Shown: positions 50,872 to 60,549 of the stretch, in pieces
Layout: every line of letters begins with the position of its first letter
How positions within the stretch are numbered: the stretch's first letter is position 1
Source: Poriferisodalis sp965231925
GTDB lineage: Bacteria > Actinomycetota > Acidimicrobiia > Acidimicrobiales > Poriferisodalaceae
Length of the DNA: 64,000 nucleotides
Direction of reading: 5' to 3'
Assembly (NCBI GenBank): GCA_965231925.1
Contig: OZ246894.1
Coordinates: 1-64,000 of the forward strand
Position numbers and translations under genes: made by a program
The notes under the pieces: model-generated
Seen by the model: the letters and a program-made list of their open reading frames with translations, nothing else
Database searches by the model: none
Told to the model about the DNA's origin: nothing

Positions 50872-52257
50872 GTGAAGCAGTTCGCTGATGCCATCGCCGC
50901 CGGTGCGTCCGGTCCCGAACTCGAGGCCATGCCGGTCCCGGAGAGCTTCCGTGCGGCCTATGTACGGCGCGATGAGCAGGCGATGTTCGAGGGGCGCGCT
51001 TCGGCCGACAAGGATCCCCGCGAGGCAGTGCACATCGGCGAGGTCGCCACGCCAGAGCTCGCGCCCGACGAGGTGTATGTGGCGGTGATGGCCAGCGCCA
51101 TCAACTTCAACACCGTCTGGACGTCGATCTTCGAACCCATGCCGACGTTCGGCTTCTTGGACCGGTTGGGTCGCGAGAGCCGCTGGGGCGCTCGGCACGC
51201 GCTCGACTACCACGTGCTCGGCTCCGACGCCTCAGCGGTGGTGCTGCAGTGCGGCTCGGCCGTGCGCAACTGGCGGCCTGGCGACCGGGTCGTCGTTCAC
51301 TGCAACTACGTCGACGATCAGGATCCCGCCGCGCACGAGGACTCGATGAAGGCCTCCAATCAGCGGATCTGGGGCTTCGAGAGCAACTTCGGCGGTCTCG
51401 CCGACCTCTCCATCGTCAAGGCCAACCAGCTCATGCCCAAGCCGGCACACCTCTCCTGGGAGGAAGCGGCGGTGAACGCGCTCTGCGGCGCCACCTCGTA
51501 CCGGATGCTGGTCGGCGACAACGCGGCCCGCATGAAGCAGGGCGACTCGGTGCTCATCTGGGGCGCCACGGGCGGGCTGGGCGGCTACGCCTGCCAGCTC
51601 GTGCTCAACGGCGGCGGCGTCCCGATCGGCGTCGTCAGCTCTGTGGACAAGGCGGAACTGCTCGGCCAGCTCGGTGTGGAGCACACCATCGATCGCGGCG
51701 CCGAGGGTTATCGCTTCTGGAGCGACCCCCACACCCAAGACGAACGTGAGTGGCGCCGCTTCGGCAAGAAGGTGCGCAGCCTCATCGGCGACGACCCCGA
51801 CATCGTGTTCGAGCATCCGGGACGGTCCACCATGGGCGCGTCAGTGTTCGTCACCAAGCGAGGCGGCAAGATCGTGACCTGCGCCGCCACCAGCGGGTAC
51901 ATGATCGAGTACGACAACCGGCACCTGTGGATGCGCCTGAAGCAGATCCTGTCGAGCCATTTCGCCAACTACGCCGAAGCGTGGGCGATGAACCGCCTGA
52001 TCGACCAGGGACGCATCCAGCCGATCCTGTCCAAGACGTTCGCGCTCGACGAGACCGGCTTGGCCGCCTGGCAGGTGCACCACAACCTGCACGAGGGCAA
52101 GCTCGGCGTGCTGTGCTTGGCCGACGAGCCGGGGCAGGGCATCACCGATCCTGAAAAACGCGAGCGAATCGGCGAGGACCGCATCACGCTGTTCGCCCGC
52201 CACGCAGCGTCGCTCGAAGCGGCATCATCTGAGACGGGCAGCGTCGCCGCCGGCTAG
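50872..52257 (+). CDS. ccr: Crotonyl-CoA carboxylase/reductase
   Basis: A 461-residue medium-chain dehydrogenase-type enzyme that reductively carboxylates crotonyl-CoA to ethylmalonyl-CoA with NADPH. Motifs that mark Ccr against simple reductases are visible: ASAINFNTVWTSIFEP, IWGFESNFGGLAD (Phe-Glu of the CO2 pocket) and the His in ILSSHFANYAEAW. The NADPH site is WGATGGLGGYACQLVL. The start is GTG 50872, since the sequence before it lacks similarity. The epimerase gene follows after 57 bases, as expected for the ethylmalonyl-CoA pathway. Confidence 0.93.
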   Translation: MKQFADAIAAGASGPELEAMPVPESFRAAYVRRDEQAMFEGRASADKDPREAVHIGEVATPELAPDEVYVAVMASAINFNTVWTSIFEPMPTFGFLDRLGRESRWGARHALDYHVLGSDASAVVLQCGSAVRNWRPGDRVVVHCNYVDDQDPAAHEDSMKASNQRIWGFESNFGGLADLSIVKANQLMPKPAHLSWEEAAVNALCGATSYRMLVGDNAARMKQGDSVLIWGATGGLGGYACQLVLNGGGVPIGVVSSVDKAELLGQLGVEHTIDRGAEGYRFWSDPHTQDEREWRRFGKKVRSLIGDDPDIVFEHPGRSTMGASVFVTKRGGKIVTCAATSGYMIEYDNRHLWMRLKQILSSHFANYAEAWAMNRLIDQGRIQPILSKTFALDETGLAAWQVHHNLHEGKLGVLCLADEPGQGITDPEKRERIGEDRITLFARHAASLEAASSETGSVAAG

Positions 52258-52314
52258 CACCGCCAACCGCCGTCGCCCGCACGCGCAAACGCACCCAAGA
52301 GGGGAGCAACACCG

Positions 52315-52716
52315 ATGATCCTGACCGAGATCGACCACGTCGCCATCGCCGTGAAGGACCTCGATGCGGCAGTCGACTATTACACCGAGGCGTTCGGCGC
52401 AGAGGTCGCCCACCGCGAGACCGTTGATTCCGACGGCGTCGAAGAGGCGCTGATCAAGGTGGCCGACAGCTACATCCAACTCACCGCCGCCACCCGGCCC
52501 GACTCGCCCATTGCAAAGTTTCTCGAGCGGCGGGGCGAAGGCCTGCACCACGTGGGCTACCGGGTGGACGACTGCGCCGCAGCGCTGCAGGCGATGATCG
52601 ACGCAGGCGCCGTGCCGATCGACACAGCGCCCCGTCCGGGATCGCGCGGCACAACGGTCGCGTTCGTCCACCCCAAGGGCAATCTCGGCACGCTCGTCGA
52701 ACTCGTGCAGGAATAA
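52315..52716 (+). CDS. mce: Methylmalonyl-CoA/ethylmalonyl-CoA epimerase
   Basis: A 133-residue glyoxalase-fold protein. Metal ligands are expected at His in LTEIDHVAIAV, His in EGLHHVGYRV and Glu in LGTLVELVQE; the length matches the family. It interconverts the (S) and (R) forms of methylmalonyl-CoA, and in this pathway probably ethylmalonyl-CoA. A good ribosome site (AGAGGGGAGC) precedes the ATG. Adjacent to ccr. Confidence 0.93.
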   Translation: MILTEIDHVAIAVKDLDAAVDYYTEAFGAEVAHRETVDSDGVEEALIKVADSYIQLTAATRPDSPIAKFLERRGEGLHHVGYRVDDCAAALQAMIDAGAVPIDTAPRPGSRGTTVAFVHPKGNLGTLVELVQE

Positions 52717-52753
52717 GAAATCCCGCGAATCTGCCGCGAAGTCGTGGCCAGAT

Positions 52754-52846
52754 CGGCCCGTGAACCCGATCGCGTGAGCATGGGGCCAAGAGCGGGAAGC
52801 CGGAGGTGCGACAGCCGCAGACTGCCTTCCGCACGGCCTCTAGGCT
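52754..52846 (+). promoter_or_regulatory. bmp promoter region sharing sequence with dnaX promoter
   Basis: CGGCCCGTGA (52754-52763), CAAGAGCGG (52787-52795) and CGGCCTC before TAGGCT (52841-52846) repeat the layout seen upstream of dnaX. Here the gene starts 65 bases after the -10 and has a GGAGG site at 52901. Confidence 0.5.
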
Positions 52847-52911
52847 CCCCTGCACGGGGACGGGGCCGAGATGGATCGATTCGCGTCGCCTGTGTCCACG
52901 GGAGGAACCAG

Positions 52912-53982
52912 ATGACCGCATTTAACAAGCGATTCGCGATCATGTTCGCTGTGCTCGCGATATTCGCTGCAGCGTGCACGGGCAGCGACGAGCCTGCGGC
53001 GACAACCGCGGCAGCACCAGCCACGACGGCCGCGGCTGAAGAGCCCGACGACGACGCCGAGCCATTCAAGATCGGGCTCGTCACCGACACCGGCAAGGTT
53101 GACGACAAGAGCTTCAACCAGTCTGCGTGGGAAGGCGCTCAACAGGCCGCTGCGGCGCCGGGCGTCGAGGCGAACTACATCGAGACCGAAGAGGCCAAGG
53201 ACTACGAGAACAACATCGGTCTCTTTGTCGAAGACGGGGCGAACGTCATCATCACGGTCGGCTTCGGCCTCGGTGACGCCACCATCGCCGCGGCGACGGA
53301 GAACCCGGACATCTTGTTCATCGGAGTCGACCAGTTCCAGGCCGAGACGCTGCCCAACCTGGCCGGGCTGATCTTCCCCGAGGACGAGTCGGGCTTCCTG
53401 GCTGGTGCGCTCGCAGGCATGCTCACCGAGACCGACATCGTGGGCGCCGTGCTGGGCACCGACCTGGTGCCGCCGGTGGTGGCTTTCAAGGAAGGCTGGG
53501 AGCACGGAGCGCGCTACACCAACCCCGACGTCGAGACGATCTCCACGTACCACCCCGGCGGGCTCGACATGGCCTTCGGCGACCCCGACTGGGGCGCGGC
53601 CACTGCCCGACAAGCACTCGACCAAGGCGCGGACATCATCTTCGGCGCCGGCGGCGCCACCGGCAACGGGGCGCTCATCGAGATCGCCTCGCAGGAAGGC
53701 GCCTTCTGCGTCGGCGTCGACACCGACCAATGGAACACGGTGCCCGAGGCACAGCCGTGCCTGGTGACGAGCGCCATGAAGCTCATCACCCCGGGCGTGG
53801 CCGACTTGGTTGCCCAAGCCGCGAGCGGTGAATTCGCCGGAGGCAACTACCTCGGCGAGGTCGGCCTGGCGCCGTTCTATGACTTCGATGACATCGTCAC
53901 CGACGACATGCGGGCCACGCTCGACGATGTGCTGGCTGGCCTGAACGCTGGCGAGATCGACACAGGATGGCCGCCGGGCTGA
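52912..53982 (+). CDS. BMP-family (nucleoside-type) solute-binding lipoprotein
   Basis: A 356-residue lipoprotein: signal sequence FAIMFAVLAIFAAAC with lipobox Cys at about residue 22, an Ala/Thr-rich linker, then a BMP/PnrA-type binding domain (FKIGLVTDTGKVDDKSFNQSAWEGAQ, VIITVGFGLGDA, FIGVDQFQ, ESGFLAGALAGM, DIIFGAGGATGNGALIEIA, FCVGVDTDQW). Relatives bind purine nucleosides. The matching permease and ATPase genes lie at 58382-62309, behind a restriction-modification system, so it is probably their substrate receptor. Confidence 0.92.
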   Translation: MTAFNKRFAIMFAVLAIFAAACTGSDEPAATTAAAPATTAAAEEPDDDAEPFKIGLVTDTGKVDDKSFNQSAWEGAQQAAAAPGVEANYIETEEAKDYENNIGLFVEDGANVIITVGFGLGDATIAAATENPDILFIGVDQFQAETLPNLAGLIFPEDESGFLAGALAGMLTETDIVGAVLGTDLVPPVVAFKEGWEHGARYTNPDVETISTYHPGGLDMAFGDPDWGAATARQALDQGADIIFGAGGATGNGALIEIASQEGAFCVGVDTDQWNTVPEAQPCLVTSAMKLITPGVADLVAQAASGEFAGGNYLGEVGLAPFYDFDDIVTDDMRATLDDVLAGLNAGEIDTGWPPG

Positions 53983-54019
53983 TCCAGCGAGCCACGTTCT
54001 GAGCCGTTCGCCGTGGGCC

Positions 54020-54052
54020 GCGGGAAACTCACCTCGTTGTGAGCGTTCCCGC
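54020..54052 (+). terminator. Hairpin between bmp gene and R-M system
   Basis: GCGGGAA (54020-54026) pairs with TTCCCGC (54046-54052) and CTCAC (54028-54032) with GTGAG (54039-54043), interrupted by a small bulge, with a 6-base loop. It may terminate bmp transcription; no T tract follows. Confidence 0.5.
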
Positions 54053-54140
54053 TGGTCGCTCGCTGCCTTCCCGCTCGCCCCGTGCCTGTGACACCGCAGG
54101 GCTACGGTGCTCATAGGGGTCGAGCAAGCGGGGAGGGCCG

Positions 54141-55769
54141 ATGCCGACGCTGGATTTCAAGGGCAAGTCCCATGTCTACGGCCATCATCTGGTGGTGCCG
54201 TGGCGACCGCTGGTCCCGCATCCGGACCGGTCCGTCGGAACGGGTGATGTCGATGACAACCTGATCATCCACGGCGACAACCTGCACGCCCTCAAGGCGT
54301 TGCTGCCCCGCTACGCGGGCCGCGTCAAGTGCGTCTATATCGATCCGCCATACAACACCGGCAACGAAGGCTGGGTCTACAACGACAACGGCAACAGCCC
54401 GGCTCTGCGGCACTGGCTGTCCGAAAACGGCCCGGTCGACGGCGAGGATCTCGAACGGCATGACAAGTGGCTGACGATGATGTGGCCCCGCCTGCAGTTG
54501 TTGCGCCAACTGCTGTCCGACGACGGCGTGATCTTCGTGTCGATCGACGACAACGAGGTCCATCACCTCCGCATGATGATGGACGAGATCTTCGGCGAAG
54601 AGAATTTTTTTGTCACTCAAGTCCGTCGAGCGATGCACACCGTGCGCAACTCGAGCAAAGACTTCAACCTCAACGCTGACTACGTAGTCAGCTATGCCAA
54701 GGACAAATCATGGTTCGGCGAGTCAACGGATCGGTACATCCGTTATATCTCTGACAAGTCGGCGAACTACCCGCGCGATGACGATGACGGTCGGGGTCCG
54801 TACAAGCTCGACCCGTTGAGCGCACGCAACTTCTTCAAGCCTTACACCCACACATTTGAGAATGGTGTCGAGTGGTCGGCACCCTCTGGCAGTTACCCCC
54901 GTTACTCGCGTCAACGGCTGCGAGAGATGGAAGCGTCGGGTGCGATCGAATTCGGCGGGACGGAACCGCGCGCAAAGCGATACCTTAGGGACGTCCAAGC
55001 CGGCCAGCCTCCCAACGCTGTGCTTGACCCCGACATCGTGCGTTTCAATGCCACCGGCACGACACTCCTGCAGACGATCTTTGGAGTTGGCGGTGTCTTT
55101 CCTCAGCCAAAGCCAGTGGAACTCATTCAGTATTTGGTCGAGCTCCTGCGCGACCCCGAGGCGATTGTGTTGGATTCGTTTGCCGGGTCGGGGACGACTG
55201 GGCATGCCGTGCTCGCTCTGAACAAGGCCGACGGCGGCAATCGGCGTTTCATCATGGTCGAATGCGAGGACTACGCCAATGAGGTGACGGCGGAACGGAT
55301 ACGTCGCGTGATCGCCGGTGTGGACACGGTTCGGGACGAATCGCTCCGCGAAGGTCTCGGTGGGACGTTCACATTCTGCACGCTGGGTGAGCGCACCAGC
55401 GGCAACGGGATGCTCAGCGGCGAATCGCTGCCCAGCTTCGACGACCTTGCCGCATGGCTGGTGCATTCCGCCACGGGCTTGTCGATTGGCACGGAGGATC
55501 TGGCGACGCGCGACGAAAACGGACTGATCTTCAGCGATGATTCCCGCGACTACTACCTCATCTACGAGCCCGACATCGCGTGGCTCCGGACCAACGAGTC
55601 AGTGCTGACGGCACCGCGTGCGGAAGCGATCGGGGCCATGTGCCGCGAGCGCGGCCGCAGCGCAGTGGTGTTCGCGACGGCCCGTTACATCCCTCAGGAT
55701 GAGCTGAAGGACATGAGGGTCATGTTCGCTCAGCTTCCGTTCGCGGTCCAGCAGATCGACGAGGCGTAG
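54141..55769 (+). CDS. Type III-like adenine-specific DNA methyltransferase (Mod)
   Basis: A 542-residue beta-class N6-adenine methyltransferase: catalytic motif IV DPPYNTGNEGW comes first (about residue 70) and the SAM-binding motif I DSFAGSGTTGHAVLAL later (about 350), with the target recognition domain between. It methylates one strand of the recognition site and gives specificity to the nuclease subunit encoded next. The central third (nucleotides about 54600-55150) is less GC-rich than the rest, and a T7 run lies at 54605-54611. A strong GGGGAGGG site precedes the ATG. Confidence 0.92.
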   Translation: MPTLDFKGKSHVYGHHLVVPWRPLVPHPDRSVGTGDVDDNLIIHGDNLHALKALLPRYAGRVKCVYIDPPYNTGNEGWVYNDNGNSPALRHWLSENGPVDGEDLERHDKWLTMMWPRLQLLRQLLSDDGVIFVSIDDNEVHHLRMMMDEIFGEENFFVTQVRRAMHTVRNSSKDFNLNADYVVSYAKDKSWFGESTDRYIRYISDKSANYPRDDDDGRGPYKLDPLSARNFFKPYTHTFENGVEWSAPSGSYPRYSRQRLREMEASGAIEFGGTEPRAKRYLRDVQAGQPPNAVLDPDIVRFNATGTTLLQTIFGVGGVFPQPKPVELIQYLVELLRDPEAIVLDSFAGSGTTGHAVLALNKADGGNRRFIMVECEDYANEVTAERIRRVIAGVDTVRDESLREGLGGTFTFCTLGERTSGNGMLSGESLPSFDDLAAWLVHSATGLSIGTEDLATRDENGLIFSDDSRDYYLIYEPDIAWLRTNESVLTAPRAEAIGAMCRERGRSAVVFATARYIPQDELKDMRVMFAQLPFAVQQIDEA

Positions 55770-55803
55770 CGGTGACAGCGATGCCGTCCGCGAGGGTGCA
55801 GTC

Positions 55804-58332
55804 ATGCTGGAACTGAAGGAGTATCAGCGCCGGACGCTGCGGGCATTCTCGGAATGGGAGCAGGCCCTCGCCACGGCCCGTCAAGAGTATGAGCAACGCG
55901 CGCTGGTGCTGTCGCGCGCAGGCCTCCCGCCGAGCGAGGACGATGCGAACTATCCGGCAAGAGCGTGGAAGTCGCTGGCAGGCAGCGAGAGCACTCTCGC
56001 GGGCGCGCGTCCTCATGTGGATCGCTACGACGGTGCCGGCCGCTCGATACCGCATATTTGCTTCAAGATCCCCACCGGCGGCGGCAAGACACTGCTGGGC
56101 GCTGCTGCGCTGGAGCGTCTCGGGATGCAGACCGGCTTCGTGCTGTGGATCGTGCCGTCTCGGGCCATCTATGCCCAGACGCGCAAGGCGTTTTGGACGC
56201 GCCAGCATCCGTACCGCCAACTGCTCGAATCTGCCAGCGGCGGCCGGGTCAAGATGATGGAGAAGGACGACCGGCTCCAGCAAGGCGATCTCGACAACTA
56301 CTTGTGCGTCATGTTGCTGATGCTGCCCGCCGCGAACCGACTCAAAGGCAAGGAGTTCCTGAGGATGTTCCGCGACTCGGGCCGCTACTCCACGCTGTTC
56401 CCTCGCGAAGACGATGTGGCTGCCTTCGAGGCGCTGCTTGAGACCCACCCCGATCTCGAGACCAACCCGAGCGGGACCGTCAAGCACAGCCTGTTCAACG
56501 TGCTCAAGATGCAGCGGCCGGTGGTGGTGCTCGACGAAGCGCACAAGGCCTATGGAGGCAAAGGTGCCGATGAATTCGTGGCTGCCATCAACCGGCTCAA
56601 CCCTCGATTGGTGATCGAGCTGTCGGCCACGCCCAATGCTGCCATCAGCAATCTGCTCGTCGACATCTCCGGCGCCGATCTCGGCCGAGAGGAGATGATC
56701 AAACTCCCGGTGGAGGTGAGCACCAGCGACGGCGACTGGACCGACACCTTGGCCCGCGCCCACGACCGCCTCACCGACCTGACCGCCGCAGCACAGCAAC
56801 TCGAAGGCCGCAGCGGTCGGTACATACGACCCATCGGCGTGATCCGCGTGGCACGAACCGGCAAGGATCAGCGCGGCACCGGTTATCTCCACGCTGAGGA
56901 CGTGCGCGAACATCTCATCGGCCGACTTGGCGAGGCACCTGAATCGGTGCGTGTGAAATCGTCGCAGAGCGATGAGATTGCCGGCGAAGATCTCATGTCG
57001 CCGTACTCATCGGTGCGCTGGATCATCACCAAGGCGGCCTTGATGGAGGGTTGGGATTGCCCATTCGCGTATGTGCTGGTCATGCTGGACAACATGCGCA
57101 GCAATACGGCCATCACCCAGATCATGGGGCGGGTCATGCGCCAACCCGGTGCCCGCCGAACCGGCGAGGCGGCGCTGGATCGCTGCTACGTGCATTGCTG
57201 GCAGACCGGTGTGGACGAGTCTGTCAACGCGGTCAAGAACGGTTTGGAAAACGAAGGTCTGACCGGACTCGGTCAAGACGTGCAGATCTCCGATGTCCAC
57301 TCGGTGGAGCGTCTCGTGATCAAGCGACGCCCTCAGTTCCGTGACGCCGACATCTTCCTTCCCAAAGTGCTGGCATGCCGGGGCGAGACATGGGTGGACT
57401 TGAGTTATGAACGCGACATCCTGCCCGAGATCGACTGGACCTCGCTGGAGGTGCCCGATACGGGAGACCACCGCAGCGGTCAGAGGGAAGCGACTGAGCA
57501 GACCATCAGTGTCGGACTCGACGATGACGGCATCTCAACCTCGCTGACTCGGCGCGTGGGCATGACGGCCGACAATTCAGTGTCCATCGTCTGGTTTGTC
57601 CGGCAACTGATCGACATGGTGCCCAATCCGTGGCAGGCCTCGCGTGTTGCGCTCGGCTACATCGATGCGCTGCGCGCAGAGGGCCACGACGACGGCGAGA
57701 TCTATGCGGACCGCCGCTGGCATGTGAACCATGTCCGGGAGAGCCTGGCCGCAGAGATCGACGCTGCCGCGCAGGCCGTATTCGTGTCGAAGCTGCGTTC
57801 GGGCGACATTCGGTTCGACCTCGAAGCCAGCGAGCCGAATTTCAAGATGGCTGACACATTCACCTACACATGGAGCGAGGGCGACCACACGTTCGAATAC
57901 GCCGGCCGTCCGGTTCAGCAGAGTCTGTTCGACCCGCTGTTCCAAAATCAGTTCGACTCTGGCCTCGAGCGCCAGTTCGCGTTCTACCTCGACGAACACG
58001 AAGCGATCGACTGGTGGCATCGCGTTGCCGCCCGCCAATCGCACGACTACTACCTGCGAGGCTGGCAGACCGACCGCATCTGGCCAGACTTCGTCGCGCT
58101 GTCTGCTTCGGACGACCGCGCGGCTCGGCTGCTGGTGGTGGACACCAAAGGCGAGCACCTCGCGGGCAACGCCGATACGACCTACAAGCAGCAGGTGTTC
58201 GCCACGCTGGAGGAGCATTTGAGCAGCGCCGACGCCATCGACTGCGGAGAAGTCAAGCTGGGTCCTCGTGGCAAGCAGGGTCGCTTCCGAATCGTTTTCC
58301 ATCAGCACCAGTTCGACGAGGTACTTGCTTGA
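55804..58332 (+). CDS. Type III restriction-modification helicase/nuclease subunit (Res)
   Basis: An 842-residue protein. The SF2 helicase has Walker A FKIPTGGGKTLLGAAAL (about residue 95), Walker B VVVLDEAHKAYG, motif III ELSATPNA, and motif VI QIMGRVMRQPGARR. The C-terminal nuclease domain carries the PD-(D/E)xK pattern, with Asp in IWPDFVAL and D-x-K in LLVVDTKGEH. Together with Mod it cleaves DNA with unmethylated sites after ATP-dependent diffusion. It follows mod by 34 bases. It ends 49 bases before the nucleoside permease genes. Confidence 0.92.
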   Translation: MLELKEYQRRTLRAFSEWEQALATARQEYEQRALVLSRAGLPPSEDDANYPARAWKSLAGSESTLAGARPHVDRYDGAGRSIPHICFKIPTGGGKTLLGAAALERLGMQTGFVLWIVPSRAIYAQTRKAFWTRQHPYRQLLESASGGRVKMMEKDDRLQQGDLDNYLCVMLLMLPAANRLKGKEFLRMFRDSGRYSTLFPREDDVAAFEALLETHPDLETNPSGTVKHSLFNVLKMQRPVVVLDEAHKAYGGKGADEFVAAINRLNPRLVIELSATPNAAISNLLVDISGADLGREEMIKLPVEVSTSDGDWTDTLARAHDRLTDLTAAAQQLEGRSGRYIRPIGVIRVARTGKDQRGTGYLHAEDVREHLIGRLGEAPESVRVKSSQSDEIAGEDLMSPYSSVRWIITKAALMEGWDCPFAYVLVMLDNMRSNTAITQIMGRVMRQPGARRTGEAALDRCYVHCWQTGVDESVNAVKNGLENEGLTGLGQDVQISDVHSVERLVIKRRPQFRDADIFLPKVLACRGETWVDLSYERDILPEIDWTSLEVPDTGDHRSGQREATEQTISVGLDDDGISTSLTRRVGMTADNSVSIVWFVRQLIDMVPNPWQASRVALGYIDALRAEGHDDGEIYADRRWHVNHVRESLAAEIDAAAQAVFVSKLRSGDIRFDLEASEPNFKMADTFTYTWSEGDHTFEYAGRPVQQSLFDPLFQNQFDSGLERQFAFYLDEHEAIDWWHRVAARQSHDYYLRGWQTDRIWPDFVALSASDDRAARLLVVDTKGEHLAGNADTTYKQQVFATLEEHLSSADAIDCGEVKLGPRGKQGRFRIVFHQHQFDEVLA

Positions 58333-58381
58333 CCTCCCCCGGAGCTGCCGCCCTGGGTCGTGAATGCGCTGAGGTGGTCGG

Positions 58382-59503
58382 TTGACATCCTCCGGTGTCG
58401 CTGTCACGGGACGAGTTCAAACTCGCTGCCAGGCATTCTTGCGCGCCGCGGCCGTGCCGCTGGCATCGGTCGTGCTGGGGCTCGGCCTCGGAGCGGTGCT
58501 CATCGCCGTGCAGGGCCATTCGGTGCTCAGCGCCTACGGAGCGCTGGTGCTGGGTGGGGCCGGCGATGCCGACGCTGTGCTGCGCACGCTGCAGAAAGCC
58601 ACGCCGCTCATCTTCGGCGGCTTGGCGGTGGCGTTCGCATTCAAGGCGGGGCTGTTCAACATCGGCGGCCAAGGCCAGTTGCTGGTCGGCGCTGCGTTCG
58701 CTGCCGGGGTCGGGTTCGGGATCGACGGCCTGCCGCTGGTCGTCCACCTGCCGCTGGCACTGCTGGTGGGCGGGATCGCCGGAGCGATGTGGGGCGCGAT
58801 CGCCGGAGTGCTGAAGGCCACTTCCGGTGCGCACGAGGTGATCGTGACGATCATGCTGAACTTCGTGGCCGGCAACCTGACGGACTGGCTGGCCGCGAAC
58901 CCTTGGCAGGATCGATCGGGCTCCAACATCATCGCCCGCACACCACTGGTCGAGCCGTCGGCCGAGATTCCCACCTGGGGCTGGCTGCCAGCGGGCTTTC
59001 TGCTGGCGATGATCGCAGCGTTCGCGTGCTGGTTCATTCTGGAACGGACCACGTACGGCTTCGAAGTGCGCAGCGTGGGGGCCAACCGTCACGCAGCCCG
59101 CTATGCGGGCATCTCGGTGGGCTGGATCATGGCCTCGACCATGGCGGTGGCGGGGCTGCTGGCCGGTCTCGGCGGCGCGATCGAATCGCTGGGCGTCGAC
59201 GGTCGCTTCGAAGCGGGGGTCAACGTCGGGCTCGGCTTCGAAGGCATCACGATCGCGCTGCTGGCCCGCACCAACCCCATCGCGGTCATCCCCGCCGGAC
59301 TGCTGGTTGGGCTGATGGAGGCAGGCGCCGCCAAGATGCAGTTCGAGTCGGGCGTTGCGCCCGAGATCATCGACGTGATCCAGGCGCTCATCCTGCTGTT
59401 CGTGGCGGCGCCGATGATCGTGCGGTGGCTTATGCGGTTGCGTGACCCATCAGATCAACACGGTGACCGCCGCTTGACGCTCGGTACGGGGTGGGGCCGA
59501 TGA
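58382..59503 (+). CDS. ABC transporter permease, nucleoside type (subunit 1)
   Basis: A 373-residue membrane protein with about nine hydrophobic segments, of the BPD_transp_2 family (branched-chain amino acid, ribose and nucleoside permeases). Seen: TPLIFGGLAVAFAFKAGLFNIGGQGQ (family motif), EVIVTIMLNFVAGNLTDWL and GFEVRSVGANRHAARYAGI, the cytoplasmic coupling loop that contacts the ATPase. TTG start is assumed at 58382. The stop overlaps the next gene (ATGA). Order and family indicate that it works with the BMP lipoprotein at 52912. Confidence 0.88.
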   Translation: MTSSGVAVTGRVQTRCQAFLRAAAVPLASVVLGLGLGAVLIAVQGHSVLSAYGALVLGGAGDADAVLRTLQKATPLIFGGLAVAFAFKAGLFNIGGQGQLLVGAAFAAGVGFGIDGLPLVVHLPLALLVGGIAGAMWGAIAGVLKATSGAHEVIVTIMLNFVAGNLTDWLAANPWQDRSGSNIIARTPLVEPSAEIPTWGWLPAGFLLAMIAAFACWFILERTTYGFEVRSVGANRHAARYAGISVGWIMASTMAVAGLLAGLGGAIESLGVDGRFEAGVNVGLGFEGITIALLARTNPIAVIPAGLLVGLMEAGAAKMQFESGVAPEIIDVIQALILLFVAAPMIVRWLMRLRDPSDQHGDRRLTLGTGWGR

Positions 59504-60549
59504 CGCTGATCGCGGGATCCGACCCGGGAACTGCGCCGACCGAGGAAGGCGCGAGCCGGTGGACTGCACAGCGTGCGTGGTCCCTCGCCGGGGCAGTGAT
59601 GCTGGTAGCGGTTGTGTGGGGTTTCTATGCCTGGGACGGGGCACAGACCACCGCCGTGCTGTCGGGCACCGTGCGTGCGGCCACCTTGCTGGTGCTCGGC
59701 GCCATGTGCGGGATGATCGGTGAGCGGTCAGGCATCGTGAACATCGGCATCGAAGGGCAGTTCCTGATGTCGGCGTTCACCGCGTTCACGATCGCATCGA
59801 TCTCGGGCTCGCTGTTTCTGGGCGTGGTGGCAGGCGTCAGCACCGGGTTCGCCATGGGCTGGATGCTCGCGGCGATGGCGGTGGGGCTGCGAACCGATCA
59901 GATCATCGCCGGCACCGTGCTGAACATCGCAGCGCTGGGTCTCACGTCGTTCTTCTATGACCGCGGTCGCTCGCTGGGCCAGTTGAAGTACCAGTCCATC
60001 GAGCTCGGTCCGCTTGCCGACCTGCCGGTGGTCGGCACAGCGCTGTTCAGCCGGCCGCCGCTCACCTACCTCGCGTTGATCCTGGTGATCGTGCTCCACG
60101 TGCTGCTGCTGCGGTCGGTGTGGGGAATGCGCACCACCGCAATCGGGGAGCATCCCGGCGCTGCCGCAACCGTGGGCATCGACGTGATCCGGCTGCGTTA
60201 CCTGAACGTGACCCTGGCCGGCGGTCTGGCGGGCCTCGGCGGCGCGTACCTGGCGCTGGAGTCGGTGGGCACGTTTTCCCGAGCCATGACCGGCGGGCGG
60301 GGCTTCCTGGCGCTGGCCGTGATGATCTTCGGGCGGCGAACCCCGCTCGGTGCGTATGCAGCGGCGCTGTTCTTCGGCTTCACCACGGCGCTGCAGGGCC
60401 AGTTCCAGCTCAACGACACCTTCGACATCCCGGCACAGTTCGTGGGGATGCTGCCCTTCGTCGTCACGATCATCGTGGTGGCGGCCGCCGGCCTGTTCGG
60501 CCGCATGCGCGACCCGGCCGCGCTGGGCCAGCCCTACGAGGTCCGATGA
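59500..60549 (+). CDS. ABC transporter permease, nucleoside type (subunit 2)
   Basis: A 349-residue second permease of the BPD_transp_2 family: TLLVLGAMCGMIGERSGIVN plus IGIEGQFLMSAFTAF, TDQIIAGTVLNIAALG and the coupling loop WGMRTTAIGEHPGAAATVGI. It pairs with subunit 1 to form the channel. Start ATG 59500 overlaps the preceding stop; a GTG nine bases earlier is possible. Its stop overlaps the ATPase start (ATGATG), so the three genes form a tight operon. Confidence 0.9.
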   Translation: MTLIAGSDPGTAPTEEGASRWTAQRAWSLAGAVMLVAVVWGFYAWDGAQTTAVLSGTVRAATLLVLGAMCGMIGERSGIVNIGIEGQFLMSAFTAFTIASISGSLFLGVVAGVSTGFAMGWMLAAMAVGLRTDQIIAGTVLNIAALGLTSFFYDRGRSLGQLKYQSIELGPLADLPVVGTALFSRPPLTYLALILVIVLHVLLLRSVWGMRTTAIGEHPGAAATVGIDVIRLRYLNVTLAGGLAGLGGAYLALESVGTFSRAMTGGRGFLALAVMIFGRRTPLGAYAAALFFGFTTALQGQFQLNDTFDIPAQFVGMLPFVVTIIVVAAAGLFGRMRDPAALGQPYEVR

